Source: Psychrobacter luti (lineage in GTDB: Bacteria > Pseudomonadota > Gammaproteobacteria > Pseudomonadales > Moraxellaceae). From it: 64,000 bases of DNA. The stretch spans positions 372,001 to 436,000 of the forward strand of contig NZ_JACHXL010000003.1 of assembly GCF_014192115.1 (NCBI RefSeq), given 5' to 3'. Below, one piece after another: positions 47,448 through 57,297 of this stretch. Position 1 is the first letter of the stretch, and the number at the start of each line of letters is the position of its first letter. The notes beneath the pieces are model-generated. The model did not search any database. It was given only the letters and a program-made list of their open reading frames with translations, and had not been told where the DNA came from. The position numbers were made by a program, and so were the translations under genes.

Positions 47448-48950
47448 CTAGAAAGCAGGCTTAAATTTTTTACGATAGATACTACGTATTACTGGCATAA
47501 ATATCATTAAGATAGCCAATAGCCATAATACAACAGTGATAGGGCTGCTCCATAGAATAGCCAATTCGCCTTGAGAGATAGATAGTGCACGTCGTAAGTT
47601 AGACTCCATCAGCTCACCCAGTACATAACCTAAAATAAGCGCTGATAATGGGAAGTTTAATTTGCGTAAGAAATAACCGAAAACACCAAGCGCTACCATG
47701 AATACCAAGTCAAAAGTCGTGCTATGGATAGAATATACACCAACGAAACTGACCGCTGCAATGGCAGGTATCAGGATGTAGTTCGGCACATCTAGCAATT
47801 TGGCAAACAATCCCACTAATGGGATGTTCATGATTAGCAAAATCACGTTACAGATAAATAATGAGGCAATAAGACCCCAAACGATATCAGGCTGCTCAGT
47901 AAATAACTGCGGACCTGGCGTAATGTTGTATAAGGTTAGGGCGCCCATCATGACCGCTGTCGTACCAGAACCCGGCACACCTAATGTCAACATTGGTACA
48001 AATGAGCCGCAAGCTGAGGCGTTATTTGCCGCTTCTGGTGAAGCAACACCGCGAAGATCGCCGTCACCAAAAGTACCTGTATCACCAGCGATTTTACGTT
48101 CACTGGCATAAGTCATGGCACTAGCAATCGTTGCGCCTGCGCCTGGTAAGATACCAACCACAAAGCCCATTAGACCACTACGTAGCATGGCCCCAAAGGC
48201 AAAAGTAAACTCTTTGAAGTTCAAGAGACTGCGCTTACCTTGTTCAATAACCTTGTGACCCGTCGTGGTTTTTTCTAGCAAGATTAAAATCTCACTCACA
48301 CTGAAGAAACCAATAACAATGGTAGTAAATTGAATGCCATCAGACAGGTTGACAGAATCAAAGGTAAAGCGATAAATACCAGTAACCGCATCAACCCCAA
48401 CAGTTGCTAAACCAAGACCAATTAACGCGGCAATACCCGTTTTAACTGGTTGATCACCTACTAGACCACTTAAGCATGTGATGGCAAATACCATCAGTAC
48501 AAAGTATTCAGCAGGTCCAAATGAGATTGCCCATTTGGCTAATAACGGCGCAAATAGCACCACGCCGATTGTCGCGATAGTGGCACCAACGAAAGAGCTG
48601 ACAGCAGATAAAGAGAGGGCAATGCCAGCCTTGCCTTGTTTTGCCAGTGGATAGCCATCCAAAGTCGTCATAATAGCGCCGGCATCACCGGGTACGTTAA
48701 TAAGAATGGCAGAAATACGGCCACCATATTCACAGCCAAGATAAACGGCTGCTAGCAAAATGAGCGCGCTCTCTGGTGGTAAACCAAGTGCAAAGGCAAA
48801 AGGCAGTAATATCGCTACACCGTTGATCGGACCAAGACCTGGCAACATACCTACAATCGTGCCTAAAAAAGCCCCGATTAGTGCAAGAAGTAAGTTTTTT
48901 GGGGTAGATGCAACAGCAAAGCCATGCATCAAAAAATCAAAAGTATCCAT
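47448..48950 (-). CDS. tctA: Tripartite tricarboxylate transporter, large permease TctA
   Basis: 500 residues with 10-12 transmembrane segments. TctA signatures are GMLPGLGPINGVAILLPFAF, the GGRISAILINVPGDAGAIMTTLDGYP stretch, LPGAGATIASAMTYASERK and MLTLGVPGSGTTAVMMGAL. It forms the main membrane channel for sodium- or proton-driven uptake of a carboxylate bound by TctC. It starts 5 bases after tctB. Last gene of tctCBA, followed by a terminator. Confidence 0.94.
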   Translation of the reverse strand: MDTFDFLMHGFAVASTPKNLLLALIGAFLGTIVGMLPGLGPINGVAILLPFAFALGLPPESALILLAAVYLGCEYGGRISAILINVPGDAGAIMTTLDGYPLAKQGKAGIALSLSAVSSFVGATIATIGVVLFAPLLAKWAISFGPAEYFVLMVFAITCLSGLVGDQPVKTGIAALIGLGLATVGVDAVTGIYRFTFDSVNLSDGIQFTTIVIGFFSVSEILILLEKTTTGHKVIEQGKRSLLNFKEFTFAFGAMLRSGLMGFVVGILPGAGATIASAMTYASERKIAGDTGTFGDGDLRGVASPEAANNASACGSFVPMLTLGVPGSGTTAVMMGALTLYNITPGPQLFTEQPDIVWGLIASLFICNVILLIMNIPLVGLFAKLLDVPNYILIPAIAAVSFVGVYSIHSTTFDLVFMVALGVFGYFLRKLNFPLSALILGYVLGELMESNLRRALSISQGELAILWSSPITVVLWLLAILMIFMPVIRSIYRKKFKPAF

Positions 48951-48955
48951 ATTGG

Positions 48956-49411
48956 CTATCCTATTATCCCTGACAACAATCCGAGTGGTAATTTGACATC
49001 TAAAAATATGTCAAATAAGACATATAGGCCAATACTGATTAACACTGAAAATATAAAACTTTTTAGGGGATTACCCGCAAACAGTAGGCCTAGTACAAAA
49101 GACATCAAAATAGTGGCAAGAATAAAGCCCAATACTTCAAAAATGAGACCATAGACTAATAAAGCGAGTGCACAAAGCACTAAATTTCTGATAATCGGTT
49201 TAGTAAGTCCCAGTTCAATAGGTTTAGTAAAGCGTGCTGGACGAAAAGCGACCACTAAAGCGCCAAATGTCAGCAATGAAAAGATTAAAATAGGGTAAGG
49301 ACGAGGACCAATTGGGTCATAGGCAATCGGCGCAACATAGCCGATAGCTAGGTAGATCAAAAATAAGCTGACCAGTGCCATTAGTCCGGAAAACAGACGT
49401 TCCATTGTCAT
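48956..49411 (-). CDS. tctB: Tripartite tricarboxylate transporter, small subunit TctB
   Basis: 151 residues. The start at 49411 is supported by AAGGAG 8 bases upstream. Four transmembrane helices are seen: GLMALVSLFLIYLAIGYVAP, YPILIFSLLTFGALVVAF, LVLCALALLVYGLIFEVLGFILATILMS and FIFSVLISIGLYVLFDIFL, the usual TctB layout. It couples with TctA. Preceded by a hairpin in the gap from tctC. Confidence 0.9.
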   Translation of the reverse strand: MTMERLFSGLMALVSLFLIYLAIGYVAPIAYDPIGPRPYPILIFSLLTFGALVVAFRPARFTKPIELGLTKPIIRNLVLCALALLVYGLIFEVLGFILATILMSFVLGLLFAGNPLKSFIFSVLISIGLYVLFDIFLDVKLPLGLLSGIIG

Positions 49412-49437
49412 AAGGAACACTCCTTGAGTTTTGGGGG

Positions 49438-49472
49438 AAAAAGGCTGACAGATAGATATCCTGCCAGCCTTT
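49438..49472 (-). terminator. Attenuating hairpin between tctC and tctB
   Basis: Stem AAAGGCTG / CAGCCTTT with further partial pairing inside and a T run on the minus strand, placed 60 bases after the tctC stop. Partial termination here would make more binding protein than permease. Confidence 0.7.
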
Positions 49473-49529
49473 GAAAATACCAAAAACATTTAGTCTTCAA
49501 TTACTAAAGGTTATTAAATCTCAATGTGA

Positions 49530-50570
49530 TTATTTGGTTGGTGCTGCTTCAACAAGACCATACTCAGCTGACAACTCACGTAGCTCACCAGTACGCTTAT
49601 AGACATAGGCTTCTAGCTCATCACCAGTCATAGAGAATGGCAGTAATTCTTGCTGCTCACGTATTTCAGCGAATTTCGGATCAGCAAGCATCTTATCGAA
49701 AGCATCTTTCCACCAGTTATAAGCACTAGGACTAACGTCTGGACCCATATAGTAACCACGAACGACCGGCCAAGTCACATCGTAACCTTGCTCTTTGGCA
49801 GTAGGGATATCAGCCATGGTGCCGCCCAGTCTTTCATCTGCAAATACTGCTAATACACGTAACTTACCCGCAGAGGCTTGTGGCATAATTTCAGCAATAC
49901 CAGCACTAACGGCTGTGATATGGTTGCCCATTACCGCTGTAATGGCTTCACCACCACCTTCCATCGCTACATATGTCATGTCGTTAGGGTTGACACCAAC
50001 TGCCTTGGCTAAGATAGCGGTTTGCATCCAATCTTGACCACCAACACTACCACCAGCGCCAAAACTGATAGCTTTAGGGTTTTTCTTGAGCTCGGCAACT
50101 AAGCCTGCTAAATCTTTGATTGGTGAGTCAGCATTGACTGCCACAGCGCCATAATCAGTACCAACACCAGCTAACCATTTCACGTCTTTTTCAGTGAACT
50201 TACCAAACTTACCTTGTGATAGATTAAGAATAGAGCCGGTAGAGAAGGCAATAATGGCATCTCCATTGTCACGATCATTGGCAACGATTTTGTTATAGGC
50301 AACAGCGCCGACGCCGCCTGGCATATAGGTGACGCGCATAGGCTCTTTTAAGATACCAGTATCTCTTAAGCCAGCTTGGGCAAGCTTACAAGTCAAGTCA
50401 AAACCGCCACCTGGTTTGGCAGGCGCAATACATTCCGGACGTGAAGGTGCGGTCAGCTCACTTGAGCCATCTGTCGCGGCTGCGTCTGTACTTGCAGTTT
50501 CATTTGCATTATTACAGGCAGTCAAAGATAGGATAGATAGGCCAAGAGCCAGATAGGATAGTTTTTTCAC
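49530..50570 (-). CDS. tctC: Tripartite tricarboxylate transporter substrate-binding lipoprotein TctC
   Basis: 346 residues. The start is GTG at 50570 with AAGGAG 6 bases upstream; earlier in-frame codons lack both ribosome site and signal. A lipobox LSLTAC (Cys about residue 19) is followed by a Thr/Ala/Ser/Asp-rich linker. TctC core motifs are ECIAPAKPGGGFDLTCKLA, MRVTYMPGGVGAVAYNKI, FGAGGSVGGQDWMQ and MEGGGEAITAVMGNHI. It captures a carboxylate in the periplasm; the ligand (citrate, tricarballylate, an aromatic acid or other) is not defined. First gene of tctCBA. Confidence 0.93.
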   Translation of the reverse strand: MKKLSYLALGLSILSLTACNNANETASTDAAATDGSSELTAPSRPECIAPAKPGGGFDLTCKLAQAGLRDTGILKEPMRVTYMPGGVGAVAYNKIVANDRDNGDAIIAFSTGSILNLSQGKFGKFTEKDVKWLAGVGTDYGAVAVNADSPIKDLAGLVAELKKNPKAISFGAGGSVGGQDWMQTAILAKAVGVNPNDMTYVAMEGGGEAITAVMGNHITAVSAGIAEIMPQASAGKLRVLAVFADERLGGTMADIPTAKEQGYDVTWPVVRGYYMGPDVSPSAYNWWKDAFDKMLADPKFAEIREQQELLPFSMTGDELEAYVYKRTGELRELSAEYGLVEAAPTK

Positions 50571-51076
50571 ACGACACTCCTTGTGTGTATTTTCACGATA
50601 AAAATTCAATGGGATTCTGATCAAAATAATAAATCATTAAAGCTTAAAGTTACGATCAGATTAACGGAGTGACTAGACTTCGTTAAAATATGTTTGTTTG
50701 TCACTGTGTAAAAGTAACAGAATATTTTGTAAATGACAAGAAACATATGTATGTATATATGAATTTTATAGTAATATATGGAATTGAAGCCGCCATAGGT
50801 TCTCTTGTTATAGCTATATGCAGGGCAAAGGAATTACATTAATACCTTCGGGAAAAGGTATTTAAGTAATTTAAAACAAATAGATAGGGTGATTTGATAA
50901 TAAAGGAGATTATTGAGACGTAATAAAAATCACCTTGATGTCAGTACCATTACGAGGCTGTGACAACGATTTAAGAGATTGTATAATTAGTGGGAAGAAT
51001 AGATGTTTTGGGATTAAACTATAGCAAGCAGATGTGAAAATATTAAAAAACCACGATATATTTTACTTATAGATCG
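50571..51076. other. Upstream region of tctCBA
   Basis: About 505 AT-rich bases between the MatC-like gene and tctC, both on the minus strand. An imperfect palindrome around 50742-50761 (ACATATGTATGTATATATG) is a possible operator for the nearby GntR regulator. A hairpin AATACCTT / AAGGTATT lies at 50841-50862. No gene is supported. Confidence 0.4.
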
Positions 51077-52366
51077 TTAAAATATCAGCTGAATAACTAA
51101 AATTGCGAGTATTCCAATACCAATATCTAAGGGCACTGCCTTGAATAATAGCGCATTAAAAAGTCTGTCTTTGTTTATAACGACTTGAGAAGCGCCTAGC
51201 ATCAGACTACCTCCTGATGAGAATGGGGACAGTGATGAGCTTTGTGCGCCCACAACAATACAGGTAAATAATAATAAAGGGCTTAGTCCAGAAGCAACGG
51301 CTAGGGGTAGCACTATAGGGAATAAAGTAGGGGCGACTACCCCAAGTGTACTGGCAAATATCGACATAATGGCGCTGATAACAAAGACTAAAATCGGTAT
51401 CGTCCAAATAGGTACATTAGTACTTAGCCATTCTGTTAGCTCGTAAATAACGCCTATTTCCACTCCGAGGCTGATTAACATACCAACACCACAAATCATA
51501 ATGAGGGTATTCCAAGGTATTAAAGCAATCACTGCTTTTTCATCGCCTAGCTTCAGAAACAAGCTAATTAAGGCGAAGAAGATGGCGATAAAACCAATGT
51601 CAATCCGGGCGTTCAAAAATTGAACCGCTGACACTTGTGGCATGAGTAGATTTAAAATGGGCACAATAAGTACAATAGCCATCATAATAAAAATCAGTAT
51701 AAGAGATTGCTTTTGCTTACTATCAAAGGGTTCTGGTCTGGTCGTTTGAATCGCGACTTTGCTGTTTTTGGCATTGATCAAGCTATAAGCACCCAATACA
51801 ATCACAGGCATTAAAAAAGTAACAGCGAAGATTCCCAACACATAAGTAAAGGTATTATCATTTGCGACGCCTGCGCCGCGCATGAGTTCTCTAAAGATAA
51901 CACCGCTTTGTGAGGTGATAAAGTTAGCACCAGCTAAGGCACCATAGTTCACCGATAAAGTAGCAATGACAAGATTCAAGTTAGTGCGTTTAGATAACAG
52001 CAGGATCATCGGTGCCATCGTTGCTAAGACCGTATAATAACCGGCTCCTAAGCCTGCAATAGTCGTGGCCACAAAGAAAATAACTAAAGGTAAGAATGCG
52101 GGAAAGTGACGGCACTTATAGATTAAATGATTGGATAGCTTTTCTAAAGCACCGTTAGCTAGGGGAAAGTTATAAAAAAGAGTCACCGCAAAAATAACAA
52201 AGAAAATTTTGAGAGGCCATAGCTCAATAATTTCATGTGCCTTCATCCCCATACCGAAACAACCGATAAGATATGAAAATGCAATAGCAAATAGGCCAAT
52301 ATTAATCTTAGTGGTATAGCCCAAAATGATACATATCACGATAGCGGCTAGAATATAGATAGTCAT
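51077..52366 (-). CDS. MatC/SLC13-like dicarboxylate carrier
   Basis: 429 residues with 11-12 transmembrane helices. The N-terminus (CIILGYTTKINIGLFAIAFSYLIG..GMKAHEIIELWPLKIFFVIFAVTLFYNFPLANGALEKL) matches the MatC N-terminal domain of malonate/dicarboxylate carriers. The late segment has SLSPFSSGGSLMLGASQ, like the Ser-rich substrate motif of the ion-transporter superfamily. The transported acid is inferred, not shown. AGGAA lies before the ATG. Its promoter region is shared with the divergent GntR gene, which likely controls it. Confidence 0.78.
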   Translation of the reverse strand: MTIYILAAIVICIILGYTTKINIGLFAIAFSYLIGCFGMGMKAHEIIELWPLKIFFVIFAVTLFYNFPLANGALEKLSNHLIYKCRHFPAFLPLVIFFVATTIAGLGAGYYTVLATMAPMILLLSKRTNLNLVIATLSVNYGALAGANFITSQSGVIFRELMRGAGVANDNTFTYVLGIFAVTFLMPVIVLGAYSLINAKNSKVAIQTTRPEPFDSKQKQSLILIFIMMAIVLIVPILNLLMPQVSAVQFLNARIDIGFIAIFFALISLFLKLGDEKAVIALIPWNTLIMICGVGMLISLGVEIGVIYELTEWLSTNVPIWTIPILVFVISAIMSIFASTLGVVAPTLFPIVLPLAVASGLSPLLLFTCIVVGAQSSSLSPFSSGGSLMLGASQVVINKDRLFNALLFKAVPLDIGIGILAILVIQLIF

Positions 52367-52651
52367 GACGTTTCCTAGACTTTAACTGTATAAATTCTAT
52401 AAAAACCATATCAACATTTATAGATTGAAGAGCATGACGATAATAATGGCCAAGAGCTTTCCAGATAAGAAAACTGTCCAAGCCTTAAAGGCGCATCTAA
52501 TGGAGTAGAATCATAGCAAAAAAACCAGCTGCTATTAGATAAGATTAATCATAAAAATATAATAGTGCTTTAAAATTAGTGTCATACATATCGAATGCGC
52601 TGAAAGCTTAAGAGAAGTTGATCGGGATAACGTAGTTTTACGGCTATAGCA

Positions 52652-53431
52652 GTGCTTGATGAGATAAAGACAATTAATAAAAACCTTTCGATTGTGGTGA
52701 AAAAAATGCTAAATAATTTCAATGATTTTAAAATGCCACGCTATGAGCAAGTGCGATGGCACATACAGACGTTACTGACAGAGAGTAAATGGGATGAAAA
52801 CACGCCCCTACCCACGGAGCAGGAGTTTGCAGATAAGTATGAAGTATCTGTAGGAACGGTCCGTAAAGCTGTCGAAAAACTGGTAGAAGATGGGGTGTTA
52901 ATAAAGCAGCAAGGCAAAGGCACTTTTTTAAAGCGTCCAGATTTTGCAAGTTCATTATTAAGGTTTTTTAAGTTTCGTGATAAAGATGCTCGCTATGTCA
53001 CACCGACGGGCATAGTCACAAAAGTCATGGTCATAGATGGTATCGAGGATGTTAATAAAAAACTAAGTATAGATAAAAACAAAGCGCTAATTTATATAGA
53101 ACGTATGCGTACGGTTGAAGACAGAGTCTTATTGAGTGAAAAGATTTGGCTACCTAAGAGTCGCTTTAAAGCCTTTGCAACCCTAAACCCTGAAGATTTC
53201 GACAATCTTCTCTATCCGTTTTACTATACAAAGTGCGGTCAGTTTGTATCGTCTGCTGTAGAGACGCTGTATTTTATAACCGATCACAGCGACGAGTATC
53301 TGGGCAATACTAAGCAAGAAAATTTAGTTAAAGTATGCCGCATTGCTAAGAATTTAGAGGGTAATGCTATCGAGTATAGAGAATCCTATGGACTGGCAGA
53401 GAAGTTCAGCTATGAAATTAATATCATTTGA
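52652..53431 (+). CDS. GntR-family regulator with UTRA domain (HutC subfamily)
   Basis: About 230-259 residues. The GTG at 52652, ATG at 52706 and ATG at 52733 are all possible starts and none has a clear ribosome site. The winged HTH is at RYEQVRWHIQTLLTESKWDENTPLPTEQEFADKYEVSVGTVRKAVEKLVEDGVLIKQQGKGTFL. The C-terminal UTRA ligand domain has LIYIERMRTVEDRVLLSEKIWLPKSRFKAF and ends YRESYGL. The family senses small carboxylates or sugars and usually represses neighbours. Position between the MatC-like carrier (divergent) and a TauE permease makes those its likely targets. Confidence 0.87.
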   Translation: MLDEIKTINKNLSIVVKKMLNNFNDFKMPRYEQVRWHIQTLLTESKWDENTPLPTEQEFADKYEVSVGTVRKAVEKLVEDGVLIKQQGKGTFLKRPDFASSLLRFFKFRDKDARYVTPTGIVTKVMVIDGIEDVNKKLSIDKNKALIYIERMRTVEDRVLLSEKIWLPKSRFKAFATLNPEDFDNLLYPFYYTKCGQFVSSAVETLYFITDHSDEYLGNTKQENLVKVCRIAKNLEGNAIEYRESYGLAEKFSYEINII

Positions 53432-53550
53432 TAATTGCAGCGTGTCATCAGTTAAGCTAAGCGACATAGAATGCTCGATGTGCAGTACTCAATAAGTAAA
53501 AGACTAACTCATAGCTGATGAAGAGGCTTACCCCAAGTATAGATTATTTA

Positions 53551-54324
53551 TTAGAACAGCACATTGACGTTTCTTATTATCATTATTAGACCACTGATGA
53601 CCATTAGCATCAGCAGCATTACCCTAAACTGACTAATACTCATGCCCGCCAAAAAGCGTTTACCAATGACATTGCCAACAACGGCACCTAGCCCTAATAC
53701 CAGACCATATATCCAAAGCTTGGCAGTGATTACGCCAAAAAAACTGTAGCTAGCTATTTGTACAATACCTACAAAAAAAGAATTAGCGGTTTTAGTGGCA
53801 ATAAGGTTTTCTTTTTCTAGTCCGGCATTCATATAAAAAGGGTTAAGTATAGGGCCGAGACCACCCACCAATGTGCTCATAAAAGCAATGATAAAGCCCA
53901 AAGGTATAAAGCCTACTTTTGGCATATCAAAGGTTTTATCTACTTTACCAAACTTATATTGGAAGATAGTAGACACTAAAAACACGCCAACCAATAACTG
54001 AATCCAGTCTGCATCTAAACGACTAAAAACCAATGCTGCTAGCCATGCCCCTACGATGGCACTTGGTACATAGTATTTGGTCAATGACCAATCAATATCA
54101 TTCCAGAATAAATAAAGCCGCGAGGCGTTACTAGTAAGGGTAGCCAAATTGATGACAGGGGGCGCAACTGCTGTCCCTATCATCGAAGAGGTAACTGGTA
54201 TCAGCAACATGGCACCGCCACCACCCGATACAGTAGAGATGATAAACGCGACCATGCCAGCGACAAATAGGCCTACTAAATGCCAATTTGGGATGGTTTG
54301 TAATAAATCTAAAACGATGGACAT
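53551..54324 (-). CDS. TauE/SafE (TSUP) family permease
   Basis: 257 residues with about eight transmembrane helices in two repeated halves. Typical features are GMVAFIISTVSGGGGAMLLIPV near the N-terminus and IAFMSTLVGGLGPILNPFYMNAG in the middle. TSUP proteins export sulfite or move organosulfur and small organic acids. It is convergent with the GntR gene. AGGA lies before the ATG. Membership in the organic-acid region is by position only. Confidence 0.87.
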   Translation of the reverse strand: MSIVLDLLQTIPNWHLVGLFVAGMVAFIISTVSGGGGAMLLIPVTSSMIGTAVAPPVINLATLTSNASRLYLFWNDIDWSLTKYYVPSAIVGAWLAALVFSRLDADWIQLLVGVFLVSTIFQYKFGKVDKTFDMPKVGFIPLGFIIAFMSTLVGGLGPILNPFYMNAGLEKENLIATKTANSFFVGIVQIASYSFFGVITAKLWIYGLVLGLGAVVGNVIGKRFLAGMSISQFRVMLLMLMVISGLIMIIRNVNVLF

Positions 54325-54949
54325 TATGAAATCCTATTTCAGGAATTACACCAAGTAATGGTTTTCTACATAATCAATGCACAGCGCCTAAAGATTGGGC
54401 TGGCGAGAGGTATACTTCTTCGCCAGTTTAAATATACCTATTTGTCTGTTTAAAAAAAGATTGGGTAATCTTATTGAGTTAGTACTAATTTTTTAGAAAA
54501 AGAAGAAGGTTTAGGTAAGGTAGTGATAGCAAAATCATACCGCAATAATGCAAACAGTGAGGTAGTATTTTTACCATTTATTGAGCCATGTCATTAAACA
54601 TTTATGCACAGGTATAATCGAGTAACTTACAAAGAGCATCATAAGTAGGCAAACATACGGCCATCATCCATATCTAAATGCCACATTACAGAAGAAGGCA
54701 CTTGAGCGTTGTCGCGTCCTAAAATAGGTTGAAACATTATGTTTTAATATAGTTATATTACAATGCTATCGTTCGAGCTATACGCTGTTTGAGAAAAAAA
54801 CAAAGCTTCATGGCTGGGCAACATAGAAATGTTACTATCGGTATTAAACACGAATGAACATCACGATGACAATACTCAATATTGCTTGTCTAATAGCAGT
54901 CATTTATCAATAACAATTCATTTAAAATTAAAATAAAACGGGGCAGGAT
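54325..54949. other. Intergenic region before the glutathionyl-hydroquinone reductase
   Basis: About 625 bases. An inverted repeat CTGGCGA / TCGCCAG lies at 54400-54426 with partial inner pairing. I find no convincing gene, though a decayed gene remnant cannot be excluded by eye. Confidence 0.45.
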
Positions 54950-55927
54950 ATGGGCTTATTAGTCGACGGTCAGTGGCAAGACAAATGGTATGACACGAAG
55001 GCAAGCGCAGGACGTTTTGAGCGTGAAGATGCTGGTTTTAGAAGCTGGGTAACAGTCGATGGCAGCGCAGGTCCATCAGGTGTCGGCGGCTTTAAAGCTG
55101 AAGCGAATCGTTACCATTTATATGTATCGCTCGCGTGTCCTTGGGCGCATCGCACCACGATTTATCGTAAGCTAAAGGGCTTGGAGGATATGATTTCGCT
55201 GTCTGTCGTGCATCCATTTATGGGCGACAAGGGTTGGACATTTGCAGAAGGTACAGGCGTTGTTGCCGATCCGATTGTCAATGCAAGCTACCTATACGAA
55301 GTTTATGTTGCTGCTAAGCCTGATTATACTGGACGCGTGACGGTACCAATCTTATGGGATAAAAAAACCAATACCATCGTCAGTAATGAATCTTCTGAGA
55401 TTATTCGGATGTTTAACTCAGCCTTTGATGAGATAGGGGCAACGGCAGTTAACTTTTTACCAAAAAAGTTGATAGCAGAAATTGATAAGGTCAATGAGTT
55501 TGTTTATTCAGCGGTGAATAACGGGGTTTATAAAGCAGGGTTTGCCACGACCGAAGCTGCCTATAAAGAAGCAGTAGTAGTGCTATTTGATGCGCTCGAC
55601 ACGTTAGAGGCGCGTCTGGTAGACCAACGTTATTTGCTCGGTGATACGATTACTGAGGCAGATTGGCGCTTATTTACCACGCTGGTGCGGTTTGATGCCG
55701 TATATGTTGGGCATTTTAAATGTAATATTCGTCGCATTGTTGATTATCCCAACCTTTGGGGTTATCTGCGTGATTTATATCAGGTCCCCGGTATTGCCGA
55801 GACGGTAAGTATCGAGCATATTAAGGCGCACTATTACACTAGCCATGCCAATATCAATCCTACGCGTATTATCCCTGTAGGCCCCGTGCTCGACTTTAAC
55901 GAGCCGCATGACCGTGCGCATTTATAG
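54950..55927 (+). CDS. yqjG: Glutathionyl-hydroquinone reductase (Xi-class GST)
   Basis: 325 residues. The Xi-class active site is YVSLACPWAHRTTIYRKLKGL with catalytic Cys in CPWAHR. It is followed by VVHPFMGDKGWTF, VPILWDKKTNTIVSNESSEIIRMFNSAF (the GST glutathione loop) and a C-terminal helical domain ending HYYTSHANINPTRIIPVGP. The enzyme removes glutathione from glutathionyl-hydroquinones using a second glutathione, a quinone-detoxifying role. AGGA precedes the ATG. Single gene with a shared terminator. Confidence 0.94.
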   Translation: MGLLVDGQWQDKWYDTKASAGRFEREDAGFRSWVTVDGSAGPSGVGGFKAEANRYHLYVSLACPWAHRTTIYRKLKGLEDMISLSVVHPFMGDKGWTFAEGTGVVADPIVNASYLYEVYVAAKPDYTGRVTVPILWDKKTNTIVSNESSEIIRMFNSAFDEIGATAVNFLPKKLIAEIDKVNEFVYSAVNNGVYKAGFATTEAAYKEAVVVLFDALDTLEARLVDQRYLLGDTITEADWRLFTTLVRFDAVYVGHFKCNIRRIVDYPNLWGYLRDLYQVPGIAETVSIEHIKAHYYTSHANINPTRIIPVGPVLDFNEPHDRAHL

Positions 55928-55957
55928 ATTTTATTAAACTTTTTAAATAATGCTCAT

Positions 55958-55999
55958 AAAAAACCGCGCCAGCTAATACATAAGCTCGCACGGTTTTTT
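55958..55999. terminator. Bidirectional terminator between yqjG and hemB
   Basis: Stem AAAAACCG / CGGTTTTT with further inner pairing around AGCT..AGCT, ending in T residues on the plus strand and flanked by A on the other side. Confidence 0.8.
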
Positions 56000-56024
56000 T
56001 ATATACAAAGCCGTTTAATGCATA

Positions 56025-57041
<1,017 letters not shown>

Positions 57042-57212
57042 TTATTTGATTTTAAGCATTATTATTCATCAGCTTTATGGAATCAGCTGTTTTAATGCAT
57101 ATTTTTTATAAAATTGGCACAGCTAAAATGATAAAAGTGTCGTTAATATAATTTCGTGTTATAAGTACTACTATAACGAATAGCCACTATAACCAATAGT
57201 CACTGTCGAAAG

Positions 57213-57240
57213 CAAAAAGCCCTACCAAGTCGGTAGGGCT
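57213..57240 (-). terminator. Terminator of the RND efflux operon
   Basis: A 9-bp stem AGCCCTACC / GGTAGGGCT with a 5-base loop and a T run on the minus strand, 57 bases after the last gene. Confidence 0.88.
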
Positions 57241-57297
57241 GATTGTACGTATCGACTGTCAATGTGAGTGTAGTTCCCTCACAATATCTAGGACTGT

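Noticed and set aside
54400-54426. Inverted repeat as a terminator in the gap before the hydroquinone reductase gene
   Set aside because: No gene ends just upstream on either strand in the right orientation, and the T run is weak.
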